NCBI GenBank assembly: GCA_963680875.1
Contig: OY804585.1
Span: forward strand, 45,119,414-45,183,413
DNA: 64,000 nt
Reading direction: 5' to 3'
Source of the DNA: Bathymodiolus brooksi
Lineage: Eukaryota; Mollusca; Bivalvia; Mytilida; Modiolidae
Shown here: positions 1 through 10,498 of the stretch, in pieces
Numbering within the stretch: position 1 is the first letter of the stretch
Layout of the letters: every line of letters starts with the position of its first letter
The notes under the pieces: model-generated
What the model saw: only the letters and a program-made list of their open reading frames with translations
What the model was told of the DNA's origin: nothing
The model's database searches: none
Position numbers and translations under genes: made by a program

Positions 1-3000
1 AGCTCAAATTTTAACTGCAGCTACATGGCAAGGAGTAGTTTAACATATATTCCGGATTTTTCTGTGAAATTTTTCTTTCCGCCGATATATACCGATTATG
101 CAAATTAGGCATATTTTGATAAAAGATCACATTTAAATCTTCTCCTCTGAAACTGCTGAACCAAATTAAATAAACCTGGCAGGGATGGTCCCTGGGTGGG
201 TCCCTTTCAAAATTGTGTCCGACAGCCCCGCCCTCCATTCAAAATGGCCACTGTTACTAAAAATAGAAATTTCTTCAAATGGCCAAAACTGCTCTATTTT
301 AAGCCAGAATGTGCCCAAATTTGAACTGTGTAAGCATAATGATGAGCTTTTTAGCATATATTACAGGATTTTTTATGAACTGTGAACTTTTGCCGATTTT
401 GACCGATTATGCAAATTAGAAAAAAGGGGGGATGAAATTTAAAAAAAATCTTCTCCTCGGAAACTACTGAGCCAATATCAAGCAAACTTTGCTGAAATGA
501 TTCTTGGATGGCCCCCTTCCAAAATTGTGTCCGTTGATCCCGACTTCCAACCAAGATGGCCGCCAAGCTAAAAATAGAAAAAAGGGGGGGATGAAATTTT
601 AATTGTCCATTGCTGCTTTAGTGTAAGTCAAAATGAGCTCAAATTTTAACTGCAGCTACATGGCAAGGAGTAGTTTAACATATATTCCGGATTTTTCTGT
701 GAAATTTTTCTTTCAGCCGATATATACCGATTATGCAAATTGGGCATATTTTGATAAAAGATCACATTTAAATCTTCTCCTCTGAAACCGCTGAACCAAA
801 TTAAATAAACCTGGCAGGGATGGTCCCTGGGTGGGTCCCTTTCAAAATTGTGTCCGACAGCCCCGCCCTCCATTCAAAATGGCCACTGTTACTAAAAATA
901 GAAATTTCTTCAAATGGCCAAAACTGCTCTATTTTAAGCCAGAATGTGCCCAAATTTGAACTGTGTAAGCATAATGATGAGCTTTTTAGCATATATTACA
1001 GGATTTTTTATGAACTGTGAACTTTTGCCGATTTTGACCGATTATGCAAATTAGAAAAAAGGGGGGGATGAAATTTTAAAAAAATCTTCTCCTCGGAAAC
1101 TACTGAGCCAATATCAAGCAAACTTTGCTGAAATGATTCTTGGATGGCCCCCTTCCAAAATTGTGTCCGTTGATCCCGACTTCCAACCAAGATGGCCGCC
1201 AAGCTAAAAATAGAAAAAAAGGGGGATGAAATTTTAATTGTCCATTGCTGCTTTAGTGTAAGTCAAAATGAGCTCAAATTTTAACTGCAGCTACATGGCA
1301 AGGAGTAGTTTAACATATATTCCGGATTTTTCTGTGAAATTTTTCTTTCCGCCGATATATACCGATTATGCAAATTAGGCATATTTTGATAAAAGATCAC
1401 ATTTAAATCTTCTCCTCTGAAACTGCTGAACCAAATTAAATAAACCTGGCAGGGATGGTCCCTGGGTGGGTCCCTTTCAAAATTGTGTCCGACAGCCCCG
1501 CCCTCCATTCAAAATGGCCACTGTTACTAAAAATAGAAATTTCTTCAAATGGCCAAAACTGCTCTATTTTAAGCCAGAATGTGCCCAAATTTGAACTGTG
1601 TAAGCATAATGATGAGCTTTTTAGCATATATTACAGGATTTTTTATGAACTGTGAACTTTTGCCGATTTTGACCGATTATGCAAATTAGAAAAAAGGGGG
1701 GATGAAATTTAAAAAAAATCTTCTCCTCGGAAACTACTGAGCCAATATCAAGCAAACTTTGCTGAAATGATTCTTGGATGGCCCCCTTCCAAAATTGTGT
1801 CCGTTGATCCCGACTTCCAACCAAGATGGCCGCCAAGCTAAAAATAGAAAAAAGGGGGGGATGAAATTTTAATTGTCCATTGCTGCTTTAGTGTAAGTCA
1901 AAATGAGCTCAAATTTTAACTGCAGCTACATGGCAAGGAGTAGTTTAACATATATTCCGGATTTTTCTGTGAAATTTTTCTTTCAGCCGATATATACCGA
2001 TTATGCAAATTGGGCATATTTTGATAAAAGATCACATTTAAATCTTCTCCTCTGAAACCGCTGAACCAAATTAAATAAACCTGGCAGGGATGGTCCCTGG
2101 GTGGGTCCCTTTCAAAATTGTGTCCGACAGCCCCGCCCTCCATTCAAAATGGCCACTGTTACTAAAAATAGAAATTTCTTCAAATGGCCAAAACTGCTCT
2201 ATTTTAAGCCAGAATGTGCCCAAATTTGAACTGTGTAAGCATAATGATGAGCTTTTTAGCATATATTACAGGATTTTTTATGAACTGTGAACTTTTGCCG
2301 ATTTTGACCGATTATGCAAATTAGAAAAAAGGGGGGGATGAAATTTAAAAAAAATCTTCTCCTCGGAAACTACTGAGCCAATATCAAGCAAACTTTGTTG
2401 AAATGATTCTTGGATGGCCCTCTTCCAAAATTGTGTCCGTTGATCCCGACTTCCAACCAAGATGGCCGCCAAGCTAAAAATAGAAAAAAGGGGGGATGAA
2501 ATTTTAATTGTCCATTGCCGCTTTAGTGTAAGTCAAAATGAGCTCAAATTTTAACTGCAGCTACATGGCAAGGAGTAGTTTAACATTATTCCGGGTTTTT
2601 CTGTGAAATTTTTCTTTCAGCCGATATATACCGATTATGCAAATTAGGCATATTTTGATAAAAGATCACATTTAAATCTTCTCCTCTGAAACCGCTGAAC
2701 CAAATTAAATAAACCTGGCAGGGATGGTCCCTGGGTGGGTCCCTTTCAAAATTGTGTCCGACAGCCCCGCCCTCCATTCAAAATGGCCACTGTTACTAAA
2801 AATAGAAATTTCTTCAAATGGCCAAAACTGCTCTATTTTAAGCCAGAATGTGCCCAAATTTGAACTGTGTAAGCATAATGATGAGCTTTTTAGCATATAT
2901 TACAGGATTTTTTATGAACTGTGAACTTTTGCCGATTTTGACCGATTATGCAAATTAGAAAAAAGGGGGGATGAAATTTTAAAAAAATCTTCTCCTCGGA

Positions 3001-4980
3001 AACTACTGTGCCAATATCAAGCAAACTTTGTTGAAATGATTCTTGGATGGCCCTCTTCCAAAATTGTGTCCGTTGATCCCGACTTCCAACCAAGATGGCC
3101 GCCAAGCTAAAAATAGAAAAAAGGGGGGATGAAATTTTAATTGTCCATTGCCGCTTTAGTGTAAGTCAAAATGAGCTCAAATTTTAACTGCAGCTACATG
3201 GCAAGGAGTAGTTTAACATTATTCCGGGTTTTTCTGTGAAATTTTTCTTTCAGCCGATATATACCGATTATGCAAATTAGGCATATTTTGATAAAAGATC
3301 ACATTTAAATCTTCTCCTCTGAAACTGCTAAACCAAATTAAACCAAACCTGACAGGGATGGTCCCTGGGTGGGTCCCTTTCAAAATTGTGTCTGACAGCC
3401 CCGCCCTCCATTCAAGATGGCCGCTGTTACTAAAAATAGAAATTTCTTCAAATGGCCAAAACTGTTCTATTTTAAGCCAGAATGTGCCCAAATTTGAACT
3501 GTGTAAGCATAATGATGAGCTTTTTAGCATATATTACAGGATTTTTTATGAAATTTGACATTTTGTCGATTTTGACCGATTATGCAAATTAGAAAAAAGG
3601 GGGGATGAAATTTAAAAAAAATCTTCTCCTCGGAAACTACTGAGCCAATATCAAGCAAACTTTGTTGAAATGATTCTTGGATGGCCCCCTTCCAAAATTG
3701 TGTCCGACTTCCAACCAAGATGGCCGCCAAGCTAAAAATAGAAAAAAGGGGGGATGAAATTTTAATTGTCCATTGCTGCTTTAGTGTAAGTCAAAATGAG
3801 CTCAAATTTTAACTGCAGCTACATGGCAAGGAGTAGTTTACCATTATTCCGGGTTTTTCTGTGAAATTTTTCTTTCAGCCGATATATACCGATTATGCAA
3901 ATTAGGCATATTTTGATAAAAGATCACATTTAAATCTTCTCCTCTGAAACCGCTGAACCAAATTAAACCAAACCTGGCAGGGATGGTCCCTTGGTGGGTC
4001 CCTTTCAAAATTGTGTCCGACAGCCCCGCCCTCCATTCAAGATGGCCGCTGTTACTAAAAATAGAAATTTCTTCAAATGGCCAAAACTGCTCTATTTTAA
4101 GCCAGAATGTGCCCAAATTTGAACTGTATAAGCATAATAATGAGCTTTTTAACATGTATTACAGGATTTTGTATGAACTTTGAACTTTTGCCGATTTTGA
4201 CCGATTATGCAAATTAGAAAAAAGGGGGGATGAAATTTAAAAAAAAAATTCTCCTCTGAAACTACTGAGCCAATCTCAAGCAAACTTTGCTGAAATGATT
4301 CTTGGATGGCCCCCTTCCAAAATTGTGTCCGGTGATCCCGACTTCCAACCAAGATGGCCGCCAAGCTAAAAATAGAAAAAAGGGGGGATGAAATTTTAAT
4401 TGTCCATTGCTGCTTTAGTGTAAGTCAAAATGAGCTCCAATTTTAACTGCAGCTACATGGCAAGAAGTAGTTTAGCATATATTCCGGATTTTTCTGTGAA
4501 ATTTTTCTTTCAGCCGATATATACCGATTATGCAAATTAGGCATATTTTGATAAAAGATCGCATTTAAATCTTCTCCTCTGAAACCGCTGAACCAAATTA
4601 AACCAAACCTGGCAGGGATGGTCCCTGGGTGGTTCCCTTTCAAATTTGTGTCCGACAGCCCCGCCCTCCATTCAAGATGGCTGCTGTTACTAAAAATAGA
4701 AATTTCTTCAATTGTCCATTGCTGCTTTAGTATAAGTCAAAATGAGCTCAAATTTTAACTGCAGCTACATGGCAAGGAGTAATTTAGCATATGTTCGGGA
4801 GTTTTTTTTGAAATTTTTCTTTCAGCCGATTTATACCGATTATGCAAATTAGGCATATTTTGATAAAAGATCACATTTAAATCTTCTCCTCCGAAACCGC
4901 TGAACCAAATTTGTGTCTGGTGGTCCCGCCCTCTGACCAAGATGGCTGCACAGCTGTACTTAGTTTAACATAGGACCCTA
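1..4980 (+). repeat. Tandem array of ~635-bp units (about 8 units)
   Basis: Units can be counted by the block AGCTCAAATTTTAACTGCAG, which starts at 1, 636, 1271, 1906, 2541, 3174, 3799, 4433 (as AGCTCCAATTT) and 4745. Spacings are 635, 635, 635, 635, 633, 625, 634 and 312. The 4433 unit has lost its second half, and the last unit decays after about 4980. Each 635-bp unit is itself two diverged half-units of about 310-325 bp, each containing a TTCTCCTC[T/G]GAAAC block and a CCGATTATGCAAATTA block. Units 1-5 are nearly identical, while units further right carry more substitutions (for example AAACCAAACCT for AAATAAACCT), as expected if amplification was most recent on the left. Confidence 0.93.
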
Positions 4981-5167
4981 TGGGAAATTCACATAAAAAC
5001 CATCTTGTCTGGAACCAGTAGCTCAATTAAACCAAACTTAGATGGAATAGTCATTGGATGGTCCTCTTCCAAAATGGTGTCCGGCAGTTGCGCTCTCCCG
5101 CCAAGATGGCCACCACAGTGCAGTTGCGTTGTTATTGAAAGCAGCTTTGATCCAGGTGAGCGATTAC

Positions 5168-5183
5168 AGGCTCCTGGGAGCCT
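5168..5183. other. Terminal hairpin of the left repeat element
   Basis: AGGCTCC and GGAGCCT are perfect inverted arms separated by TG. The hairpin follows AGGTGAGCGATTAC (from 5154) and is followed at once by CTCTGG. The second element has the same AGGTGAGCGA-hairpin-CTCTAG order at 7758-7796, so this is a conserved terminal structure of the family rather than a chance palindrome. Confidence 0.7.
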
Positions 5184-5190
5184 CTGGTTT

Positions 5191-6128
5191 CATCAAATTT
5201 TTAAAATTTTAATACTTTTCGCCTTATATTTCAAAAACTATAAGAGATAGATGTTAAGTTTAAATTGCAAAAATTTGCAGCATGCCATGATCTACCTACC
5301 CTGCAATTTTGAAGTAAATTCCATTACCCATTTTGGAGTTATTTCCCTTTTTTTCATCAAATTTTTTAAATTTTAATACTTTTCGCCTTATATTTCAAAA
5401 ACTATAAGAGATAGATGTTAAGTTTAAATTGCAAAAATTTGCAGCATGCCATGATCTACCTACCCTGCAATTTTGAAGTAAATTCCATTACCCATTTTGG
5501 AGTTATTTCCCTTTTTTTCATCAAATTTTTAAAATTTTAATACTTTTCGTCTTATATTTCAAAAACTATAAGAGATAGATGTTAAGTTTAAATTGCAAAA
5601 ATGTGCAGCATGCCAAGATCTACCTACCCTGCAATTTTGAAGTAAATTCCATTACCCATTTTGGAGTTATTTCCCTTTTTTCATCAAATTTTCAACAATT
5701 TAATACTTTTCGTCCTTTATTTCAAAAACTATAAGAGATAAATGTTAAGTTTAAACTGCAAACATGTTCAGCATGTCAAGATCTACCTACCCTGCAATTT
5801 TGAAGTAAATCTGATTACCCATCTTTGAGTTATTGCCCTTTTTTCATCACATTTAGAATTTTTTAATACTTTTCGTCTTATATTTCAAAAACTATAAGAG
5901 ATAGATGTTAGGTTTAAATTGCAAAAATGTGCAGCATGTCAAGATCTACCTACCCAGCAATTTTGAAGTAAATTCCATTACCTATTTTGGAGTTGATGCC
6001 CTTTTTTCATCAAATTTTCAAATTTTAATACTTTTCGTCCTTTATTTCAAAAACTATAAGAGATAGATGTTAAGTTTAAACTGCAAACATGTTCAGCCTG
6101 TCAAGATCTACCTACACTGCAAATTTTT
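5191..6128 (+). repeat. Tandem array of ~165-bp units (5-6 copies)
   Basis: The unit contains TTTTAATACTTTTCG, TTATATTTCAAAAACTATAA, GAGATAGATGTTAAGTTTAA, GATCTACCTACCCTGCAATT and GAAGTAAATTCCATTACC. Copies start near 5187, 5353, 5518, 5681, 5845 and 6009, giving a period of about 163-166 bp. The last copy is cut at CTGCAAATTTTT where the next element starts (AGCTCACCTG, 6129). Units 1 and 2 are nearly identical and units 4-6 are more diverged. There is no coding capacity. The array lies exactly between the end of one mollusc-type element and the start of another, so it may be an internal part of a composite element. Confidence 0.9.
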
Positions 6129-6924
6129 AGCTCACCTGTATGAGCTATTGCCATCACTTGGCATCCGTCGTCCATCTGTAAACTTTTAAAAAAATCTTCT
6201 CCTCTGAAACCACTGGGCCAATTTAAACCAAACTTGGCCTGAATCATCCTGGCCGCCATGTCTATAAATAGAACATGGTAAAATCAGCAAAAAAATCCAG
6301 AAAAATCCTTTAGAGCATATTGCAATTAAATTTGATGCATGTAATATTCTTTCAGAATTATGGTTGAGGGTATTCCCCATCAAACATGGCCACCATCATT
6401 ACTATAAATAGAAAATTAGTGAAAAAATTCATTAAAAAATTATTTTAATATCCTGTAAAGAGTCAAATGCAATCAAACCATATGGAAGGAATGCATATGT
6501 GGTCTTCTTTCAAAATTTTGATTGAAGACCTCTGGCTGTCATCCAACGTGGCCGTCACTGTTACAAAAAATAGAAAATTATTGTCAAAAAACATATTTTA
6601 AAATCCGGTAAAAAGCCAGTTGCCACCAAACTTTATGGAAATGATGCATATATGATCCACTTTCAGACTTATTTTGCTAACCCTGGTCGCTTATGAAAAA
6701 TGGCTGCTATCGTTACAAAAAATAGATTTTTTAATTTTTTTTTAATTCTTTAAATATTGTAAGGAGCCAATGTTGCTACCAAACTATACAGGAACAATGC
6801 ATATATAATTCTCTTTCAGACCATGAATGATGACCCCGACTGCCATCAAACATGGCCGTTGCCGCTTCTCAAACTTGAAAATTAGTGAAAAAAATCAGTA
6901 AAAAATAGAAAACTATTGAAAAAA

Positions 6925-7745
6925 TTCGATTCTTCTCCTCTGAAACCGTTTGGCCAAATGAACCGAAACTTGGTAGGAAGCATCTATGGAAAGTCCTCTG
7001 TTGTGATTACTCATTTCGTCCCGATCCGTTAACAAATATGGCCACCATAGACAATTCTTGTTTCTGATTGGATGATTTCTAAAAAATCTTCTCCTCTGAA
7101 ACCGCTTTGCCAAATGAACCGAAACTTGGTAGGATGCATCTATATGGGAGGTCCTCTATAAAGACTGCTCATTTCGTCCCGATCCTTCTTGTTTCTAATT
7201 GGTCGATTTCTAAACATCTTCTTCTCTGAAACAGCTTTGTCAAATGAACAGAAACTTGGTAGGAAAAATCTATGGAAGGTTCTCTATAAGGATTGCTCAT
7301 TTTGTCCCGATCATTAACAAACATGGCCACCACAGGCAATTATTGTTTCTGATTGGTTAATTTCTAAAAAAAATCTTCTACTCTGAAACATGGTAGGAAG
7401 CATCTATGGAAGGTTCTCTATGGGAATTGCTCATTCAGTTTTGATCCGTTAACAAACATGGCCATCATAGGCAATTCTTGTTTCTTATTGGTCGATTTCT
7501 GAAACAGCTTTTCCTCTGAAGCCACATGGCCAAATGATATGAAACTTGGTAAGAAGCATCTATGGAAGGTCCTCTATAAAGATTGCTCATTTCGTTTTGA
7601 TCCATTAACAAACATGGCTGCCACAGGCAATTCTTGTTTTAGATTGGTCAATTTCTAAAAATCTTCTTCTCTGAAACTGCAATGCCAAAATGAACAGAAA
7701 TTTGGTGGGAAGCACCTATGGAAGGTTCTGTATTAAGTTTCCTCA
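6925..7745 (+). repeat. Degenerate internal tandem core repeats (6 copies)
   Basis: Within the second element the core recurs at about 6931, 7087, 7211, 7376, 7508 and 7662. Each copy carries variants of TTCTCCTCTGAAAC, CCAAATGAACCGAAACTTGG, GGAAGCATCTATGGAAGG, TCATTTCGTCCCGATCC, AACAAACATGGCCACCA and CAATTCTTGTTTCTGATTGG. Spacing is irregular (124-165 bp) because of small deletions. The copies are clearly older than those of the 635-bp array in the left element. Confidence 0.8.
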
Positions 7746-7770
7746 AAGCAGAATGAAAGGTGAGCGACAC

Positions 7771-7790
7771 AGGCTCAGCCCACTGAGCCT
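7771..7790. other. Terminal hairpin of the second repeat element
   Basis: The arms AGGCTCAG and CTGAGCCT are perfect 8-bp complements around a CCCA loop. It follows AGGTGAGCGACAC and precedes CTCTAGTT, mirroring the left element's end at 5154-5190. The arm sequences differ between the two copies while remaining complementary, which suggests that the fold rather than the exact sequence is kept. Confidence 0.75.
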
Positions 7791-7796
7791 CTAGTT

Positions 7797-8375
7797 CTAC
7801 CAGTGGATGTTGTTCCTCTGGAGATTGTTAAATTTGAAAATTTGAAAATTTAACTATGAAGAATTGATTTATTTAGAAAATATGAAGAAATATGTGAACT
7901 TTTTGGCCGGATTACACACAATGCAAATCGAGTTATAATATGGTGAAAAGGTGTAGCGACTCTGTGTAATACAATTCCTCTTACAGTTTACAACCAAATG
8001 ATTTAAAACCTGTACACAGTTGCTAAGGACATAGTGAAGATGTGCATGTGACTTTTTAATGATGATAATCAAATTTTTACAGAAATTGTGACAATTTGAA
8101 CTTTGTGTAATCTTTTCAATGTAGATCTTTGAGACATTGCAGAATGTTTACATACATATTGAGGATATGTACCTGACATTTATGAATCCTCCTTACAAAC
8201 TTGCATTAATTTGCATTTATTTACATTCTTGTTTATGCCACATTTAGCCCATAGAACCTTTTTGCAACCTGGCAATTTCTAACTTGAATGGTTTTTTTTA
8301 TACATGTATAATGTACATATGATATTGGAAAACCAGAAGTAGTAATATTTTCATATTTTTTGTATTTTTTTACAG
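7797..8375 (+). other. CTR9 intron, unique-looking AT-rich sequence up to the acceptor
   Basis: No repeat, open frame or RNA gene is evident. The stretch is AT-rich and ends in a T-rich tract with TTTTTTTACAG (AG at 8374-8375), the acceptor of the first visible CTR9 exon. The whole of 1-8375 is read as the 3' part of one CTR9 intron, because no exon-like CTR9 sequence was found in it. That is an inference from absence. Confidence 0.5.
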
Positions 8376-8447
8376 ATACTTCAGTTATTTAGGTACCCAT
8401 GGAGACAGAATGAAGTTTGATTTAGCCCAGGCAGCAGCTGAAGCAAG
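8376..8447 (+). CDS. CTR9: CTR9, internal exon A (partial gene)
   Basis: This 72-bp exon lies between a T-rich acceptor (TTTTTTTACAG) and the donor GTAAGT (8448). It opens with one base that completes a codon from the upstream exon and ends with AG, the first two bases of an Arg codon finished by the next exon. It encodes YFSYLGTHGDRMKFDLAQAA followed by AEAR. This matches the conserved segment after the last TPR helices of animal CTR9, where the human protein has RYFSYLSK...DKMRFDLALAA. CTR9 is the TPR scaffold of the nuclear Paf1 complex, which travels with RNA polymerase II and promotes H2B ubiquitination and elongation. Upstream exons are outside the window, beyond at least 8.4 kb of repeat-filled intron. 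Confidence 0.9.
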
Positions 8448-9380
8448 GTAAGTTCTGTTACCATGGAAATAGATTTAGTTCCTAGAGCTAGGTTATTATG
8501 GTAGGTAAGTTCTGTTACATATGGAGACTGGGTTTTATCTAACATTATGTATGTTTTCCTTTGGAAATTAACGAAAGTCGCCTGTCTGATACAAGGTGTG
8601 TGATTCAAGATGTTGTATCACCCTACTGTGCTGATAAAAAAAAGGTGCGACGTTGCACGAGACGTTCTCTGCCAAACTACTTTGTCATGAAGTCATATCA
8701 TAGGAATGTAAGACAAAACACAGTAACGTGAATGAACGGAGATAAATCCTGTAGCAAAGGATGAAAATCTACTCTTATTTTTTTTTCTGACTGATGACTA
8801 CCACAAATAAAGCAAAATTTAGGTACCCATGAAAAAAAAAACTTATAACATAGAAGATGAGACAGAGATTATAGATTAGTTACTGTGGCAACATGATCAG
8901 ATTTGACATAGACAAAAGCATCTACTGAAACCATGTAAAATATCTTTCCAATCAAAATCTAGGACCCAGATAAGCTGTTAAGGAGACAGACTTATCCAGT
9001 GTTAGTTAGTCATTTGGCGATTTGGGTTTGGTTTGGTTTATGGTGTTTAACACCACTTTCATCAATATTTTAATTATATTGTGGCAGGCAGTTTTATTGA
9101 TGGAGGAAACCAGAGTACCAGGAGAAAACCACCGACCTGTCACAAGTCACTGACAAACTTTATCACATAATGTTGTATCAAGTTCGAACTCACAACGTTA
9201 GTGGTGATAGGCACTGATTGCACAGGTAGGTTTAAATCTAACTACCATATGATCACGACCATGACAACTCCCGAGTCATTTGAGAGTTCAAATAATAATG
9301 AGCTGAAATAGTAATTATCTTAATTATTTAAAATTTCCTTGTCTTTAATTGAAAAAATTGCTTCACTATTCTCTTTGCAG
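8448..9380 (+). other. CTR9 intron between exons A and B (933 bp)
   Basis: The donor is GTAAGT and the acceptor is TTCTCTTTGCAG. The intron contains a degraded dispersed repeat at about 9020-9265. The remainder shows no other feature I can name. Confidence 0.85.
9020..9265 (+). mobile_element. Degraded mollusc dispersed repeat (SINE/MITE-like)
   Basis: The string GGTTTATGGTGTTTAACACC, then GGAGGAAACCAGAGTACCAG, GAGAAAACCACCGACCTGTC and AAGTTCGAACTCACAACG followed by a GTGGTGATAGGCA block, reproduces in order the landmarks of a short element I recall as very common in bivalve genomes. The TTCGAACTC block resembles a tRNA-type B box, so a SINE-like origin is possible. The exact ends and any target-site duplication are not clear. 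Confidence 0.6.
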
Positions 9381-9516
9381 ACAATGTTCTGATTTGTTGA
9401 GTCAGGCTCAGTACCATGTGGCTCGTGCTCGTAAAATTGACGAGGCAGACCAAGAAAGGCGACAGAAGCAGGAAGAGGACAGAGAAGCCATCAGACAAAA
9501 AGTGCTGGAACAACAG
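9381..9516 (+). CDS. CTR9: CTR9, internal exon B
   Basis: This 136-bp exon begins after TTCTCTTTGCAG and ends before GTATGT. Its first base completes the Arg codon begun in exon A; 45 full codons follow and it ends in phase 0. The opening residues [18 protein letters not shown] are identical to the human CTR9 segment as I recall it. The rest ([20 protein letters not shown] and onward) is a highly charged E/K/R/Q-rich helix typical of the coiled-coil region after the TPR array. Together with exon A this makes the identification secure. An upstream in-frame TTA/TAA-rich stretch belongs to the intron, so reading from an internal start is not appropriate. Confidence 0.95.
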
Positions 9517-10363
9517 GTATGTGGCTATTAATTAATGTCTTTTTGCCTTCAATCCTATGATTCTAAAAGCACCTTCCGATTTCAAGAACATATTCTTATA
9601 GAAATGACAACTTTCAAAAAGTTATCTTCAGTGTCACCAAATATTAACTTCAAAATGGCCTTCAATGATATCAATTGTTGATAATTGATTGTTAATTTTC
9701 AACATCATCCATATCATTGCGACACTTTTTTTGGTCCACAACTCCTAAGCATATTCCTTCTTATAACCTAATGATGTGCACCATCTGTTTTATTGTCTTT
9801 TTTTAATGCCTCCTGCCGCTATTCATCGGGGGGCATTATGTTCTACCCATGTCTGTACGTCAGTCCTGCATTTCGTTTCCACTAATGTTCCCCTAATAAA
9901 AATCATTTGATTTTATACTCATGGTCAGGGACCATAAAAGAAAGGCCAAATTCGATTTTGGACTTAATCACTGTTTTCCGCTTTGGAATTATGCCTGTTA
10001 ACTTACCCGTCTGAGTTCACACTCTTTTTCGACTATGTCATTTATGCGTCAGTAAAGGACATGTGACATATACAGCCTTTGTAAGTATCCCCTAGATAAC
10101 TTAGAGAAAGTTGAATGTTTGCCAACATTGATTTAAAAAAAAAATATGGTAGGAAGGTAGGTAGGCAAAAACCATTTAAAATTTTTTTTAATTTTTACCT
10201 AGGTTATGAAGGACAAAAATCTGACTTTAACATTGCTTGTCTAAAAATGGTAATGGAAACTTTAGGTTAGGCACTAAAAATTAGGGTCTGTAAGGGTTAG
10301 TGGAAACACAAGTTGTTCAATTCCATTTTTTTGGTCTGACATGATATTATTTTACAATTACAG
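9517..10363 (+). other. CTR9 intron between exons B and C (847 bp)
   Basis: The donor is GTATGT and the acceptor is TTTTACAATTACAG. It contains an imperfect inverted repeat at 9804-9838 that resembles the ends of ATGCCCCC-type foldback elements. Otherwise I see no genes or named elements. Confidence 0.85.
9804..9838. repeat. Short inverted repeat, remnant of an ATGCCCCC-type element
   Basis: TAATGCCTCC (9804-9813) and GGGGGGCATTA (9828-9838) are imperfect inverse complements about 14 bp apart. They are followed by TATGTTCTACCCATGTCTGTACGTCAGTCC, a layout seen at the left end of mollusc elements beginning TTATGCCCCC. No matching right end was found in this intron, so it is probably a truncated copy. 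Confidence 0.35.
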
Positions 10364-10498
10364 ATGGAAAAACAAAGAATCAAGTCTGAGATGGAAGCGA
10401 AGATGATGGAACAGAGAGCTAAATATGTAGCTAAAGCAAAGAAGATTGCATTAGAACCAGAAATGGAAGAAAAACCAAGAAAATCAGGTGGTGGAAGA
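10364..10498 (+). CDS. CTR9: CTR9, internal exon C
   Basis: This 135-bp exon (45 codons, phase 0 at both ends) lies between TTTTACAATTACAG and the donor GTAAGT. It encodes MEKQRIKSEMEAKMMEQRAK followed by YVAKAKKIALEPEMEEKPRK and SGGGR. EQRAKYVAKAKK corresponds to human EQRAQYVEKTKN, and the end corresponds to the human GGGGGRRSKK junction. The ATG at the exon start is an internal methionine and not a translation start, since exon B joins it in phase. The open frame that continues past 10498 into the intron is read-through and is not coding. Confidence 0.92.

Larger units (their letters stand above)
1..5190 (+). mobile_element. 3' part of a mollusc-type interspersed repeat element with expanded core
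   Basis: The stretch is built from diverged copies of a core with the landmarks TTCTCCTCTGAAAC, CCAAATTAAA, TTGTGTCCG, CCCCGCCC and AAGATGGCCGCC. It ends in AGGTGAGCGA, a near-perfect hairpin (AGGCTCC/GGAGCCT, 5168-5183) and CTCTGG. The second element at 6129-7796 has the same core and the same terminal arrangement, so 5190 is taken as the 3' end here. The 5' end (expected AGCTCACCT) is not seen and must lie left of the window. No open frame longer than about 100 codons exists and none resembles a transposase, so this is a non-autonomous element. The landmarks match, from memory, repeats very common in bivalve genomes; the transposon class is not settled by the sequence. Confidence 0.7.
6129..7796 (+). 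mobile_element. Complete-looking mollusc-type repeat element, non-autonomous
   Basis: It opens with AGCTCACCTG and a short GTCCGTCGTCC-like leader (GGCATCCGTCGTCCATCTG), followed by the first TTCTCCTCTGAAACC core at about 6197. It closes with AGGTGAGC (7758-7765), a perfect hairpin AGGCTCAG/CTGAGCCT with a CCCA loop (7771-7790) and CTCTAGTT. GCTCACCT near the left end and AGGTGAGC near the right end are an 8-bp inverted pair. The interior is made of diverged core repeats with ATGGCC motifs and contains no convincing protein. Similar elements are abundant in bivalve genomes (family knowledge, recalled). A Helitron-like 3' end (hairpin plus CTRR) is one reading, but the hairpin abuts the end rather than lying about 10 bp inside it, so the class remains open. 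Confidence 0.65.

Noticed and set aside
1..4940. Repeated small open frames of 60-103 codons on both strands in the 635-bp array.
   Set aside because: They recur only because the DNA repeats, they overlap one another on both strands, and they lie in a non-coding element core. No protein family is recognisable.
6186..7113. Small - strand open frames in the second repeat element.
   Set aside because: They fall in degenerate core repeats, share fragments with each other because of the repeat, and resemble no transposase or reverse transcriptase.
9349..9380. Coding extension upstream of CTR9 exon B in the same frame.
   Set aside because: The sequence is the TTCTCTTTGCAG acceptor tract, and exon A joins exactly at 9381 to give the conserved AEARQCSDLL sequence.
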